Positions 23,945 through 33,093 of a DNA stretch of 64,000 bases are shown in pieces. The stretch lies in assembly GCA_036513315.1 (NCBI GenBank), contig DATBZF010000093.1, forward strand, positions 19,496 through 83,495, read 5' to 3'. The notes beneath the pieces are model-generated. The model was not told the DNA's origin. It worked only from the letters and a program-made list of their open reading frames with translations, and did no database searches. This stretch comes from Roseiarcus sp036513315. Its GTDB lineage: Bacteria > Pseudomonadota > Alphaproteobacteria > Rhizobiales > Beijerinckiaceae. Positions within the stretch are counted from its first letter, which is position 1, and every line of letters starts with the position of its first letter. The position numbers and the translations under genes are program-made.

Positions 23945-26296
23945 TTGGTGTCGGCCGCCTTTCGAAATCCGATAGTCCGCGCGCTCGACGACGTCGATCT
24001 GCGGCCGTCCGCCGGAAATCGATCGGTCGAAGGGCGCGTCTATGCCGAACAACTCGACGTGTCGTTGCGTCTGGCGCCGTTCGCCGTCCTGTCCGCGCTC
24101 ATCGACGTCCTGCTGCACGCGACGGCCTTCTGGAGCAGCGGTCAGCATCTCTATCTCTCCGTTCTGACAGTCGCGACGGTCGGCCTTTCAGTCTTCTCGT
24201 TAACGATCTGCTGGGGCGCGCGGCGACGCGGTAAATCGGCGGAGCGGAATGCGCGGGACGTCGACCTGCTGGTCGCTGTTGCGATCGGCTTCGGCATATT
24301 GCTCACATCGTTGCCAGTGATGCTGTTCGTCAGCGCCGACCCCAATTATCGGTTGCTGATCGCCTGTTCCGACACCGGGCTTATCGCGATCGGCCTCAGC
24401 GTCTTCGCCGTTCGACGGGCGGCGATGTTCTTTACGGGCAGCCTCATCGTCGGCTCATTCTACACGCTGGCGACGACGCACGACCCGTTCTACATCCTGA
24501 TCGCGATGTTGCTGGCGCTCTACACGTTCTTCATATTTTCGACGATCGTGCATCTCAGCAACGATCTGCTCGTTCGCATCATTTCGGAAATCAAGGTCGA
24601 GCAGCAGAAGGATGTCATCAGTCTTTTGCTGTTCGAATTCGAAGAGAATGCGAGCGATTGGATTTGGGAGATCGATCTGGATGGACGAATCCGCAACCCA
24701 TCCGCGCGCCTCGCGCAGATATCGGGCAAAAGCGCCGCGCAGCTTGACGGCATGAAGCTGTCCGCCGTGCTGGACCCCGACGAGAGCCGGATAAAATCGG
24801 CCGCGATCGATGAATTGCTGTTGAAGCCGATCGCCAAGAGGGCGACATTCCGTGATTGCCTGTTGCCGGTAAAAATCGCCGGGGAAGTCCGATGGTGGTC
24901 GCTGACCGGCAAGGCGGTCTTCGATTCCAATCGGCGTTTCAGCGGTTATCGCGGCGTCGGGTCCGACGTGACGGCGGCCAAGCTCGCCGAGGAACGGCTG
25001 TCCTATCTCGCCCGCTTCGACGCGCTAACCGATTTGCCGAACCGAACCTTGTTCCAGGATCGGCTCCAGGAAACCATGGCCAATGCCCGGCCGGGAGAAT
25101 CGAGGTTCGCGGTTCTGTGCCTCGATCTGGACGAGTTCAAATATGTCAACGACACGTTCGGGCACGCGATCGGCGATCGTCTTCTGGCGGAAGTCGCGCG
25201 GCGATTGAAGACCTGCGTCGCCAGCAGCGATGTGGTTGCGCGGCTTTCGGGCGATGAGTTCGCCATTCTCGCGTTCGGCGACGCGAAGGAGCGCTCGGCT
25301 GATATAGCCGAGCGGATCGTCGCGGCGATCGCGGAGCCGATGGAAGTCGAAGGCATCAAGATCAGCCTTCACGTCAGTATCGGCATCGCGGTGGCGCCGA
25401 GCGAAAACGCCACCGACATCATGCGCCGCGCCGATCTTGCCTTGTATCGGGCCAAGAACGAAGGCCGAAACGGTTATCGCTTTTTCGACGCGGAAATGGA
25501 CGCCAAGGTCGAGACGCGGCGCGCGCTCGCCGCCGATCTGCGCGGCGCTCTCGCGCGCGGCGAGTTCGTCTTGCACTATCAGCCGATTGTCGCCGCGCAA
25601 AACCTCAAAACAATGGGATTTGAAGCGCTGCTTCGGTGGCGCCACCCGACCCTCGGCCTGGTGCCGCCATCGACCTTTGTCCCGATCGCCGAGGAAAACG
25701 CCTGTATCGTGGCGATGGGCGAATGGGTCATTCGCGAAGCCTGCCGCGTCGCTGCGACCTGGCCGCACGACATTGGCGTCGCCGTCAATTTGTCGCCAAT
25801 CCAGCTACGCTATTCCGACCTCTGCGCGATTGTCGACAGCGCGCTTGCCGACAGCGGTCTGGCCGCGCACCGGCTTGAGCTGGAAATCACCGAGTCGATG
25901 CTGCTCGAAGCGAACGTCAAACTGGTGAAGGTGCTCAGACGGTTGCAGAAGATGGGCGTTCGGCTGGCGCTGGACGATTTCGGCACCGGCTATTCCAGCT
26001 TGAGCTACCTTCGCAACATGCCGTTCAACAAGATCAAGATCGATCGTTCGTTCGTTCAGGGTCTGCCCAACGACAAGGGCGCCCTTGCGATCGTTCGCGC
26101 GGTCATCGGCCTTGGAGGCAGCCTGGATATGGAGATCACCGCGGAAGGCGTTGAAACTCATGAACAGCTCGCCAGTCTGCGGCGCGAGGGCTGCGAACTC
26201 GTGCAGGGCTATCTTTTCAGCGCGGCGAAGCCTGACGGCCAGCTCGCGGAGCTGATGAGTTTCGGCGGCAAGACGGTGGCCGGGCAGGCCGCCTGA
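23945..26296 (+). CDS. Membrane GGDEF-EAL protein with PAS domain (c-di-GMP turnover)
   Basis: A 783-residue regulator of cyclic di-GMP. About 190 N-terminal residues contain several membrane helices. A PAS domain follows (around 230-340, WIWEIDLDGRI), then GGDEF (LTDLPNRTLFQDRL near 360; the active loop reads SGDEF near 435) and EAL (EALLRWRHP near 560; DDFGTGYSS near 677). The SGDEF variant is compatible with cyclase activity in some proteins, and the EAL motifs look intact, so phosphodiesterase activity is likely. The start is TTG at 23945 or GTG at 23948; the latter has better spacing from AGAGGT. Confidence 0.93.
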   Translation: MVSAAFRNPIVRALDDVDLRPSAGNRSVEGRVYAEQLDVSLRLAPFAVLSALIDVLLHATAFWSSGQHLYLSVLTVATVGLSVFSLTICWGARRRGKSAERNARDVDLLVAVAIGFGILLTSLPVMLFVSADPNYRLLIACSDTGLIAIGLSVFAVRRAAMFFTGSLIVGSFYTLATTHDPFYILIAMLLALYTFFIFSTIVHLSNDLLVRIISEIKVEQQKDVISLLLFEFEENASDWIWEIDLDGRIRNPSARLAQISGKSAAQLDGMKLSAVLDPDESRIKSAAIDELLLKPIAKRATFRDCLLPVKIAGEVRWWSLTGKAVFDSNRRFSGYRGVGSDVTAAKLAEERLSYLARFDALTDLPNRTLFQDRLQETMANARPGESRFAVLCLDLDEFKYVNDTFGHAIGDRLLAEVARRLKTCVASSDVVARLSGDEFAILAFGDAKERSADIAERIVAAIAEPMEVEGIKISLHVSIGIAVAPSENATDIMRRADLALYRAKNEGRNGYRFFDAEMDAKVETRRALAADLRGALARGEFVLHYQPIVAAQNLKTMGFEALLRWRHPTLGLVPPSTFVPIAEENACIVAMGEWVIREACRVAATWPHDIGVAVNLSPIQLRYSDLCAIVDSALADSGLAAHRLELEITESMLLEANVKLVKVLRRLQKMGVRLALDDFGTGYSSLSYLRNMPFNKIKIDRSFVQGLPNDKGALAIVRAVIGLGGSLDMEITAEGVETHEQLASLRREGCELVQGYLFSAAKPDGQLAELMSFGGKTVAGQAA

Positions 26297-26334
26297 ACCG
26301 CTCAGGCCGGCGGCGTTTCTTCCGCCCGCGCTGT

Positions 26335-28101
26335 TCATGGGGCATCGCCCATCTGCGATTGTTTGGGCAAATAGGGGGCGAAGCCGCGCAGCATCTCGCC
26401 CGGTATGTCCAGCGGATGATAATCATGGATGTCGACGAACATCAGCGTCTGCGCGCCGCTGCCGAGCAATCCCTGCGCGGCGCCGCCATGGATCTCATGA
26501 TCGAGGGTGACGAATTTCCTGTTGAGGCTGGCGACGCGAATGCGGACTGTGATCGGTTCGAATTCGCGCGCCTCGCGCCGGAAATTGTGTTTGAACGAAC
26601 GCGTGAGAATGTAAAAGCGAGTCGTCTTGATGTCGAAATCCGGTATGCAGACGTTGAAGAACAATTCGCGCGCCTTGCCGACCCAACGTACGTAATTGGC
26701 GAAGTAGATGTTGCCGACCGAATTGGTGTCGTCGTAGGTCGGCATCAATTGCATGACGAACCATTGTCCGTCGAATCCATGCGATGAAACGACGTCCAGC
26801 GCCGCCGTGGCGACCCTCACGGGCGGCGCATCGGAAAATTCCACGACGGCTCGTCGGTCGCCGTTGGGTTGCGGCGCGATAAAGTCGATAATCGCCGGCG
26901 CCGCGCCGATCAGCCCGACAAGGGGCGAAAGCGACAGGAAGAGGGGCGTTGGCGGCAAATAGCCCAACACGAAAATGATCGCCGCCGCGCAGCCGATCAA
27001 GAAACAAAGCACCGGATCATAGATTCGCCGACCGCCGAGCACTTCGCAGACCAGGCATGCCGCGGAACTGACGAACAGCGTCGCGAAAGGCAGCATCAGA
27101 TAGATCAGCGACAGATTGGCGCGATGAGCCGCTGCGGCGACGAATGTCGCCCCTGCGATCAGCCATAACGGCGAGGATGCGACGCCGGGAGGAATCAGCG
27201 CCAGCACAGCGCTGACGCTGCGCGACTGCTTCGTCGCGAGAAACCAGCGCGTCGCATTGTAAGAGCTGTCTAGGGTGGTTCCTAGCGCGAGCGTCGTCCA
27301 GACCGCATAAGCGCCGCCGACCCCGAGCAGGCCGGCCGGCAAATGCGCCGATGCGAAAGACACCGCGCCTTCGGCGCCGGGCAACCCGTCGGCGGAAATG
27401 ACGATCCCGCCTTTTCCGGCGGCGGCGGCGAGCAACGCATTGAGCGACAGCAGGCCGAAAAACAAAACCGCGCCGACCGCATAGGCGAGGCCAACCGAGC
27501 CGCCTTCGCGCTGGATCGCGGCGGCCCGCTGCCATTGCTGAATGTCCAGCCAAGGCCCGAGCAAAAAGCCGACCAATGTCGGAATGACGAGACCATAGAA
27601 GCGACTGTCGAAGGAAGCCAATGGAACCGTCCAGGCGTCCTTTGAGTCGGTGAGGGCGAAAAGCGACAGCGCGCCGGCGACGAGCGCTACGGCAAGCGCC
27701 GCGACATGCAGCCTTTTGATGCCGGTCAATGTCAGACTATGGCCGATCGCACTGGCGCCGAGGAGGAACAGAGCGACTCCGATCGCCGCGCCCTCGCCGT
27801 ACATCGGCGCCCAGAAATAGGCCACGAAGCCGAAGATCGTGATCGCGACGCAGGCGAATTGAAACAGCAGAATCACGCCGCCGTAGGAATCCTCGAACGA
27901 CTTGACGATCATATCGGGCGATGATTTCGCGCGTCCGACGATCCAACCGAAGAGCCCGAGGCCCAGCGCATTGGGTACGGCAAAACCGACAAAGCCGAGC
28001 CAACCGTAAGTCAGAGTGACGTGGATGCTGTAGAAAAAACCTAGCCCCCACAACCAAGAGAGCGCAATGGTTGGCGCCCAAACTAGAGAACGGAGGTTCA
28101 T
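26335..28101 (-). CDS. Polytopic membrane domain fused to hotdog thioesterase-like domain
   Basis: A 588-residue protein. Residues 1 to about 415 form roughly twelve hydrophobic segments with a transporter-like look (weakly reminiscent of sodium:solute symporters). From about 450 the chain is soluble and matches the 4HBT/YbgC hotdog class: YDDTNSVGNIYFANYVRW, then KARELFF and a C-terminal region with VTLDHEIHGG. Such domains hydrolyse acyl-CoA or acyl-carrier thioesters. The Asp-Thr-Asn-x-x-Gly-Asn form resembles the enediyne-type thioesterases, as I recall them. The ATG at 28101 is preferred to the TTG at 28143 because the first helix starts right after it. It is convergent with the GGDEF-EAL gene (38 bp apart). 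Confidence 0.75.
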   Translation of the reverse strand: MNLRSLVWAPTIALSWLWGLGFFYSIHVTLTYGWLGFVGFAVPNALGLGLFGWIVGRAKSSPDMIVKSFEDSYGGVILLFQFACVAITIFGFVAYFWAPMYGEGAAIGVALFLLGASAIGHSLTLTGIKRLHVAALAVALVAGALSLFALTDSKDAWTVPLASFDSRFYGLVIPTLVGFLLGPWLDIQQWQRAAAIQREGGSVGLAYAVGAVLFFGLLSLNALLAAAAGKGGIVISADGLPGAEGAVSFASAHLPAGLLGVGGAYAVWTTLALGTTLDSSYNATRWFLATKQSRSVSAVLALIPPGVASSPLWLIAGATFVAAAAHRANLSLIYLMLPFATLFVSSAACLVCEVLGGRRIYDPVLCFLIGCAAAIIFVLGYLPPTPLFLSLSPLVGLIGAAPAIIDFIAPQPNGDRRAVVEFSDAPPVRVATAALDVVSSHGFDGQWFVMQLMPTYDDTNSVGNIYFANYVRWVGKARELFFNVCIPDFDIKTTRFYILTRSFKHNFRREAREFEPITVRIRVASLNRKFVTLDHEIHGGAAQGLLGSGAQTLMFVDIHDYHPLDIPGEMLRGFAPYLPKQSQMGDAP

Positions 28102-28496
28102 TAAGCTCGATTTCCGGTTGCGGTCGGATGCCCGCTTACTCAAAACGCCGTCGGCGCCCCGCCAATGGCGCGATGCGCGTGGGGGCGGCGCAATCTACGG
28201 GCGCTAATGTTACCGTTTAGTTTACCGTCGCAACGAAACTGGCATGCAGATTGGCACAGATGGGGACCTAACACCCGCGCCCGCAATTTTATTCGTACCG
28301 GCGGTATGCGCGGCGCCGATTTGACGGCGGAGAATCCGACGGCTCGGTTCGACGATGAATGCGAGAGCGCGATCATTTCAATTGGCGCCACGGGCGCCGC
28401 ATGGCGAGCCCTTCTCCCAATCGCCTTGGACAGGACGCCAATCGCGAATAATGTCGCCTCGATCCGGCGCGAAGGTTCGTGCGAGCGGGAGGGGGC
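28102..28496. other. Divergent intergenic region
   Basis: These 395 bp separate the fusion-protein gene (minus) from the DUF4239 gene (plus). Short open frames exist on both strands but have no ribosome site and no recognisable family. TTACCGTTTAGTTTACCGTC at 28208-28227 holds a direct repeat of GTTTACCGT/GTTACCGT type. I see no clear promoter or terminator. Confidence 0.4.
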
Positions 28497-29264
28497 ATGA
28501 CGACAATATGGATTTCTCTGGCGGCCGCGGTTCTGACTCTCATCTTCGGAATCATCGGGCTGCTGCTGCAAAAGGTGTTGCCTGAACCGCATACCAGCGA
28601 TCGTTCGCTCGCCATGATCGGCGCGATCGTCGGTCTGTTCTCGCTGTTGCTGGCTCTTGTGCTGGGGACGCTGATCGGCAATTCCTTCGCCTTTTACTCG
28701 ACCCAGAAATCCGAACTGGAGACCTTCGCCTCCCGCATGGTCCAGCTTGATCTTGCGCTCGCCGAATATGGGCCCGAGACGGCGCCGGCGCGGGTCAAAA
28801 TGAAAAGCACGCTCGAAAACATCCACGAGATGTTCTGGGGAAAGGACTCGTCAAAGTTCGACCCTGAGAGTCTCAAGGTCTCCGCTGCGTTGGCCCATTT
28901 GCGCGGTATGGACGAATATATCGCCAGCCTCAATCCACAGACGCCGGCGCAACGGCAGTTCGCGGCCGCGGCGGGCGTCGACGCCAGCTTGATCGAGCAG
29001 ACCCGAATATTGATATCGCTGCAATTGGCGAGCCCGATTTCCTGGCCGCTGCTGGTCGTCGTGATTTTCTGGGCGCTCATTCTCTTCTGCGGCTTTGGCC
29101 TGCTCTCGCGCCTCAACGCCACCACCATCGTCGCGCTCGGCTTTGGCGCTTTCGCGGTGGGGACGGCGATATTCCTTATCCTCGAACTCAGCGAGCCCTT
29201 CACCGGCCTGTTCCGCCTGCCGCCCGGCGCCATCGAACAGATGCTCGACGTGGTGGGGAAATAA
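28497..29264 (+). CDS. DUF4239-family (bestrophin-like) membrane protein
   Basis: A 255-residue inner-membrane protein. It has an N-terminal pair of helices (ISLAAAVLTLIFGIIGLLL; AMIGAIVGLFSLLLALVLG), then a soluble helical middle (QKSELETFASRMVQLD is conserved in DUF4239), then three C-terminal helices from about residue 180. DUF4239 proteins are annotated as bestrophin-like; their transport activity is not shown. The ATG at 28497 follows GGGAGGGGGC. The DUF6314 gene starts 12 bp later and is probably co-transcribed. Confidence 0.8.
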   Translation: MTTIWISLAAAVLTLIFGIIGLLLQKVLPEPHTSDRSLAMIGAIVGLFSLLLALVLGTLIGNSFAFYSTQKSELETFASRMVQLDLALAEYGPETAPARVKMKSTLENIHEMFWGKDSSKFDPESLKVSAALAHLRGMDEYIASLNPQTPAQRQFAAAAGVDASLIEQTRILISLQLASPISWPLLVVVIFWALILFCGFGLLSRLNATTIVALGFGAFAVGTAIFLILELSEPFTGLFRLPPGAIEQMLDVVGK

Positions 29265-29276
29265 AGCGAGCCCCGC

Positions 29277-29726
29277 ATGAGCGAGCGCTCACTCGAGACA
29301 TTGCTTGAAGGCTTGGCGGGACGCTGGGCGATCACGCGCGCATTCGAAGGCGAAGGCGCGCTGGCGGTGGGCGTGGCGTCGCTACGCCCCGACGGCGCGG
29401 AAACGCTGGCCTATCGAGAGACGTCCCAGCTCACCTTGTCGGACGGGCGCGTCCTGCAAGCCTACCGCAATTATCGCTACCGATTTGTCGACGAACGGAT
29501 TGAGATCCACTTCGACGATGGTCCCGACAAAGGACGATTATTCGTCCGACTCGCCTTCGCGCAAGGGCGGAGCAAACAGGCCGAAGCGTTTGATATTCAT
29601 CATTGCGGCGACGATGCCTACCGCGTTCTCTTTCGTCTCAATCTGCCGTCCTCGTTTGAGACCGAGATTGTGGTTTCGGGGCCGAGGAAGAACTATCGCG
29701 CGCTCAGTCGGTACAGCAGGATGTGA
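29277..29726 (+). CDS. DUF6314-family protein
   Basis: A 149-residue cytoplasmic protein that fits the DUF6314 pattern: LEGLAGRWAITRAFEGEGA, an RETSQLTLSDGR strand, YRNYRYRF, HFDDGPDKGRLFVRL, and the late HHCGDDAYRVLFR. The fold is probably a lipocalin-like beta-barrel. The function is unknown. It lies 12 bp after the DUF4239 gene. A GC-rich inverted repeat (ACCCGC-TT-GCGGGT, 29744-29757) 17 bp after the stop may aid termination. Confidence 0.8.
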   Translation: MSERSLETLLEGLAGRWAITRAFEGEGALAVGVASLRPDGAETLAYRETSQLTLSDGRVLQAYRNYRYRFVDERIEIHFDDGPDKGRLFVRLAFAQGRSKQAEAFDIHHCGDDAYRVLFRLNLPSSFETEIVVSGPRKNYRALSRYSRM

Positions 29727-29820
29727 GGCGGCCGGCGATCCTTACCCGCTTGCGGGTTGTCCGGGGAAAACGAAAAGTTGCAGAATCGGAGATGTAATTA
29801 GGTTGTGCACTACCCTTCGA

Positions 29821-29929
29821 CGTCATGGCCGGGCTTGTCCCGGCCATCCACGCGGCGCCGTTGCAAACAACTTTTGAGGTTGGTGATGGCTTCTGGGCGT
29901 GGATGCCCGGCACAAGGCCGGGCATGACG
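29821..29929. repeat. Pair of inverted 33-bp palindromic repeats (rhizobial REP-like)
   Basis: Copy A (29821-29853) begins CGTCATGGCCGGGCTTGTC. Copy B (29897-29929) is its reverse complement in layout and reads GCGTGGATGCCCGGC at its start. Each copy is itself a hairpin, and the two differ mainly by paired changes that keep the stem. Together they can form a long stem between two convergent genes. Such elements are abundant in Rhizobiales genomes (general knowledge). Confidence 0.75.
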
Positions 29930-30013
29930 TGCTAGGGTTCCAAAAGGCGGAGTGCTGCAGCCTAATTCTGTTCCCCGGACAGCCCTGCGCTTGCGGCGTA
30001 GGGATCGCATGAG

Positions 30014-31759
30014 TTAGCCGCGCGCGGCTGCGCTGTCTTTGCCGTCCTTTTCGATCAGAAAGCCGCCAAGCGCCAGCGCGTCCAGCGGCGTCGAGAAAAA
30101 CGTCCGCAACGCGTCGATCGGCGTGCAGACGATCGGCTCGGCCTCGTGGTTGAAGGATGTATTGAGCAGGGCGGCGACGCCGGTCGCCTCGCCAAACTTG
30201 CCGATGAGATCGGCATAACGCGGGTCGACGCTTTCATGCACCGTCTGCGGACGCAGAGTGCCGTCGACGTGAACGGTGGCGGGAATGGCGGCGGCTGCTT
30301 CCCCGGTGGCGCGATGGGCGACGATCATGAAGTCGGCCGGGCCGGAATGACCCATGAATCTCGGCGCCGACTCATCGAGAATGCTTGGGGCCAGCGGGCG
30401 CCACATTTCGCGGCGCTTGATGTCCCGATTGATGCGGTCCCGGCTGGCGACGTCGCGGGGATCGGCCAAAATGCTGCGACGCCCCAGGGCGCGCGGACCG
30501 CCTTCCGCCGGTCCCTGGAACCAACCGACGATTCTGCCGCCGGCGAGCGCGCGCGCGGCGTGATCGGCGATCGCGTCGCCGTGGTGCGTATGAGGGATGT
30601 GAAGGGCCTTCAGGGTGGCGGCGATGTCGGCATCGGTGAAAGCCGGACCCCAGGCGGTGGAGTCGATCCGTCGGCCGGGCAGCGACAGGCGTCCGGCGCG
30701 CCGCGCGCATTCCAACGCCGCGCCGATGGCGACGCCGGCGTCGCCGGCGACAGGTTGAACGAACAATTCCTGGGCGCCGCCGTCGCGAAAGAGAACGCCG
30801 TTCGACGAGCAATTCAAGCCGACGCCGCCGGCGATGCAAAGCCGAGCGCTGCCAGCCTCTTTCATCGCCGCTTTCGCTAATTCGAGAAGACGCTGGTCGA
30901 GCGTCGATTGCGCGGAAGCAGCGAAATTGGCGTGGTCCGGCGTGAATTCCGTCACCGTGGTCATGTGGCCGGAGCCGGGATCATAACGCCGCGCTATGCG
31001 ATGGCGAGGCACGCCGAGTTCGGTGAACGCCTTGCCATAGGCCTGTTTAAGCAGGCGGTAATAGGGCATGTGATCGCTCTCGGCGCTCCAGGCCGGCGCA
31101 TCGACAAGGCCGTAGGGCGCGAGATCGAGGAGATAGCCATCGCCATCGGCGCGCAGGAAATCGAGGTCGTAGACGGGTTTGCCATAGCCGGCCAAACCCA
31201 TCAGCTTGCCGGAACTCGTCCAGTCGCCAAGGCCGATATGTTCGGCGACCGTCTCGTAAAACCAGCCGAGCGACTGGGTGTAGGGATATTGCCTGATGAG
31301 CTTCAGGCCGCCAGGGCCGCCCTTGTAGAGGCTGGTGGCCGCGCCGTCGCCAGCGCCGTCGACGATCATCACCGCGGCGTCAGAAAATCCGGAGGGATAG
31401 AAGGCGGAGGCGGCATGGGCGAGATGATGTTCGACAATCGTCAGCCGCGCGGGCGTATAGCCTCCGAAATAGTCGGGGTTCAGAAGCTCCTTGATGAGCT
31501 CGCTGTCGGTGACATATTCAGCCAGGGCAGGCCATCGCGGATGCCAGCCGACGGCGATTTCGTCGACTTCACGCAGGGTAATGCCGGCTTTGGCGAGGCA
31601 CCAGGCGGCCGATTGCGCGCAGGAGCGATAGTCCTTGCTGTGCTTGCGCCGGGTGAGGCGCTCCTCCTCGACAAAAGCCACAATAGCGCCATCGGGACCG
31701 ACGAGGCAAGCCGACGCGTCATGGTAATAGGGGCCGCCAAGGCCCAATATATAGCCCAT
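30014..31759 (-). CDS. Carbamoyltransferase (NodU/CmcH/TobZ family)
   Basis: A 581-residue O-carbamoyltransferase. The N-terminal Kae1-like part begins ILGLGGPYYHDASACLV and has the metal/adenylate-site motif EHHLAHAASAFYPSGF and DGAGDGAAT. The C-terminal part has EGGPRALGRRSILADPR and LNTSFNHEAEP. The family forms carbamoyl-adenylate from carbamoyl phosphate and ATP and transfers carbamoyl to hydroxyl groups of sugars, Nod factors or antibiotics. No nod or antibiotic genes are nearby, so the acceptor is unknown. It stands alone, convergent with the DUF6314 gene. Confidence 0.92.
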   Translation of the reverse strand: MGYILGLGGPYYHDASACLVGPDGAIVAFVEEERLTRRKHSKDYRSCAQSAAWCLAKAGITLREVDEIAVGWHPRWPALAEYVTDSELIKELLNPDYFGGYTPARLTIVEHHLAHAASAFYPSGFSDAAVMIVDGAGDGAATSLYKGGPGGLKLIRQYPYTQSLGWFYETVAEHIGLGDWTSSGKLMGLAGYGKPVYDLDFLRADGDGYLLDLAPYGLVDAPAWSAESDHMPYYRLLKQAYGKAFTELGVPRHRIARRYDPGSGHMTTVTEFTPDHANFAASAQSTLDQRLLELAKAAMKEAGSARLCIAGGVGLNCSSNGVLFRDGGAQELFVQPVAGDAGVAIGAALECARRAGRLSLPGRRIDSTAWGPAFTDADIAATLKALHIPHTHHGDAIADHAARALAGGRIVGWFQGPAEGGPRALGRRSILADPRDVASRDRINRDIKRREMWRPLAPSILDESAPRFMGHSGPADFMIVAHRATGEAAAAIPATVHVDGTLRPQTVHESVDPRYADLIGKFGEATGVAALLNTSFNHEAEPIVCTPIDALRTFFSTPLDALALGGFLIEKDGKDSAAARG

Positions 31760-32097
31760 TTAAATGACCTCGAATTTGGCTGGAACGGATTGGCGTCGCA
31801 CGCCCGCCAGCGCATCTTTTATTCGGCGCTCAACCGTCAGGCTGGACCGGGTTCATGCAACCCGGCGCCGACGCGGCCCGTTCAGGCAATCGCAAAAGCA
31901 ACCGCGGGCCCAATTCCCGCGCCGCTTTGCGTCTCAGAAATTATATAGGCGCCCACCAGAAAGAAACGATGGGCGGCACGGCTTAATTTCGCGCCCGTGG
32001 GGGCTGGCGCCGTCCGACACAGCGGCGCCGATAGCGACTGCGCGCGCCGCCGGTCCAAAAGAGGGCGCGCGCCGCGCCGGCAGAGGGGCGAGCCTGC
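31760..32097. other. Intergenic region between binding protein and carbamoyltransferase
   Basis: No gene supported in 338 bp. It is very GC-rich near 32030-32090, with runs of GCGCGCGCC that can fold and may terminate the binding-protein transcript (minus strand). The rest would hold the carbamoyltransferase promoter. No motif stands out. Confidence 0.4.
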
Positions 32098-33093
32098 CTA
32101 TTTCGGCCTCAGGTCGACGCCGACGCCCTTATTGATGAATTTCGAGGTGTAGGACTTCTTCCAATCGGTATCGGCCTTGACCAGGCCGGTTTTCACCATC
32201 TTGTCGAAGAAGTCCTTCACCCGCTCTTCCTTCATCGCGCCGATGCCTAAGGTGTATGTATCCCCGGAATCGACGATGCCATATTCCTTCATCTTGGCGA
32301 TCGAGAAGGCGATCTGTTCGTCCGTCATTTCGGGATTGTCTTTCTTGATCGCCTCATTGGCTTTTTTATTGTCGCCATAGAGATAATGATACCAGCCGAC
32401 CGCTGAGGCATCGACGAAACGCTGCACGACGTCGGGGTTCTTGTCGACATATTCGCGCCGCGCCTCGATCAGCGTCGCATAGGTGGAATAGCCGTAATCG
32501 GCGAGCAGGAAGACATTGGGCTTGAAGCCGCCCTGCTTTTCCACCTCGAACGGCTCCGAGGTCACATAGCCCTGCTGGATCGAATCCTTGAGGGTGATGA
32601 ACGGCGCCGAGTTGAATACGTAGGGTTTGACGTTTTCATCCTTGAAGCCCCAGGCGAGCCGCATCCAGGCATAGAAGGAGGCGATCGCGCCCTGGCTGAC
32701 AAAAGCGGTCGCCTTGGGCAGATCAGTCCATTTGTCCAGGCCGACGCCCGGGTGCGACATGAAAATCTGCGGATCTTTCTGGAAATCGGCGGCGACCGCG
32801 ATGGTCGGGATATTCTGTTCAACGGACAGAAAATCGCCGAGCATGTCGCCGCCCATGAAGAATTCGATCTTGCCGGCGAGCAAGAGCATGCCGCCGTTCG
32901 ATTGCGGGCCGCCCTGAAGCACGGTGACGTCGAGCCCGTATTTTTCGTAAGTGCCGTCAGCGACAGCCTGGTAATAGCCTCCAGCCTCTGGATCGGCGAG
33001 CCAATTGGTGCCGAATGTCACCTTATCGAGCGCCAATGCGGGCCCGGAAACAAAGACGAAGCCCGCCACAGCGGCCGATACGGCAATGCGCAT
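32098..33093 (-). CDS. NMT1/THI5-like ABC substrate-binding protein (orphan)
   Basis: A 331-residue periplasmic protein of the NMT1/SsuA/ThiY class. The signal peptide MRIAVSAAVAGFVFVSGPAL is followed by VTFGTNWLADPEAGGYYQAV, typical of ThiY/RibY-like members that bind pyrimidine or flavin precursors, then YGLDVTVLQGG and GYVTSEPFEVEKQGG. The ATG at 33093 follows GGGGAGAAATC; the upstream open frame was rejected. No permease or ATPase gene is adjacent. A structured inverted repeat lies 50-102 bp upstream in the leader. The substrate cannot be stated from sequence alone. Confidence 0.87.
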   Translation of the reverse strand: MRIAVSAAVAGFVFVSGPALALDKVTFGTNWLADPEAGGYYQAVADGTYEKYGLDVTVLQGGPQSNGGMLLLAGKIEFFMGGDMLGDFLSVEQNIPTIAVAADFQKDPQIFMSHPGVGLDKWTDLPKATAFVSQGAIASFYAWMRLAWGFKDENVKPYVFNSAPFITLKDSIQQGYVTSEPFEVEKQGGFKPNVFLLADYGYSTYATLIEARREYVDKNPDVVQRFVDASAVGWYHYLYGDNKKANEAIKKDNPEMTDEQIAFSIAKMKEYGIVDSGDTYTLGIGAMKEERVKDFFDKMVKTGLVKADTDWKKSYTSKFINKGVGVDLRPK

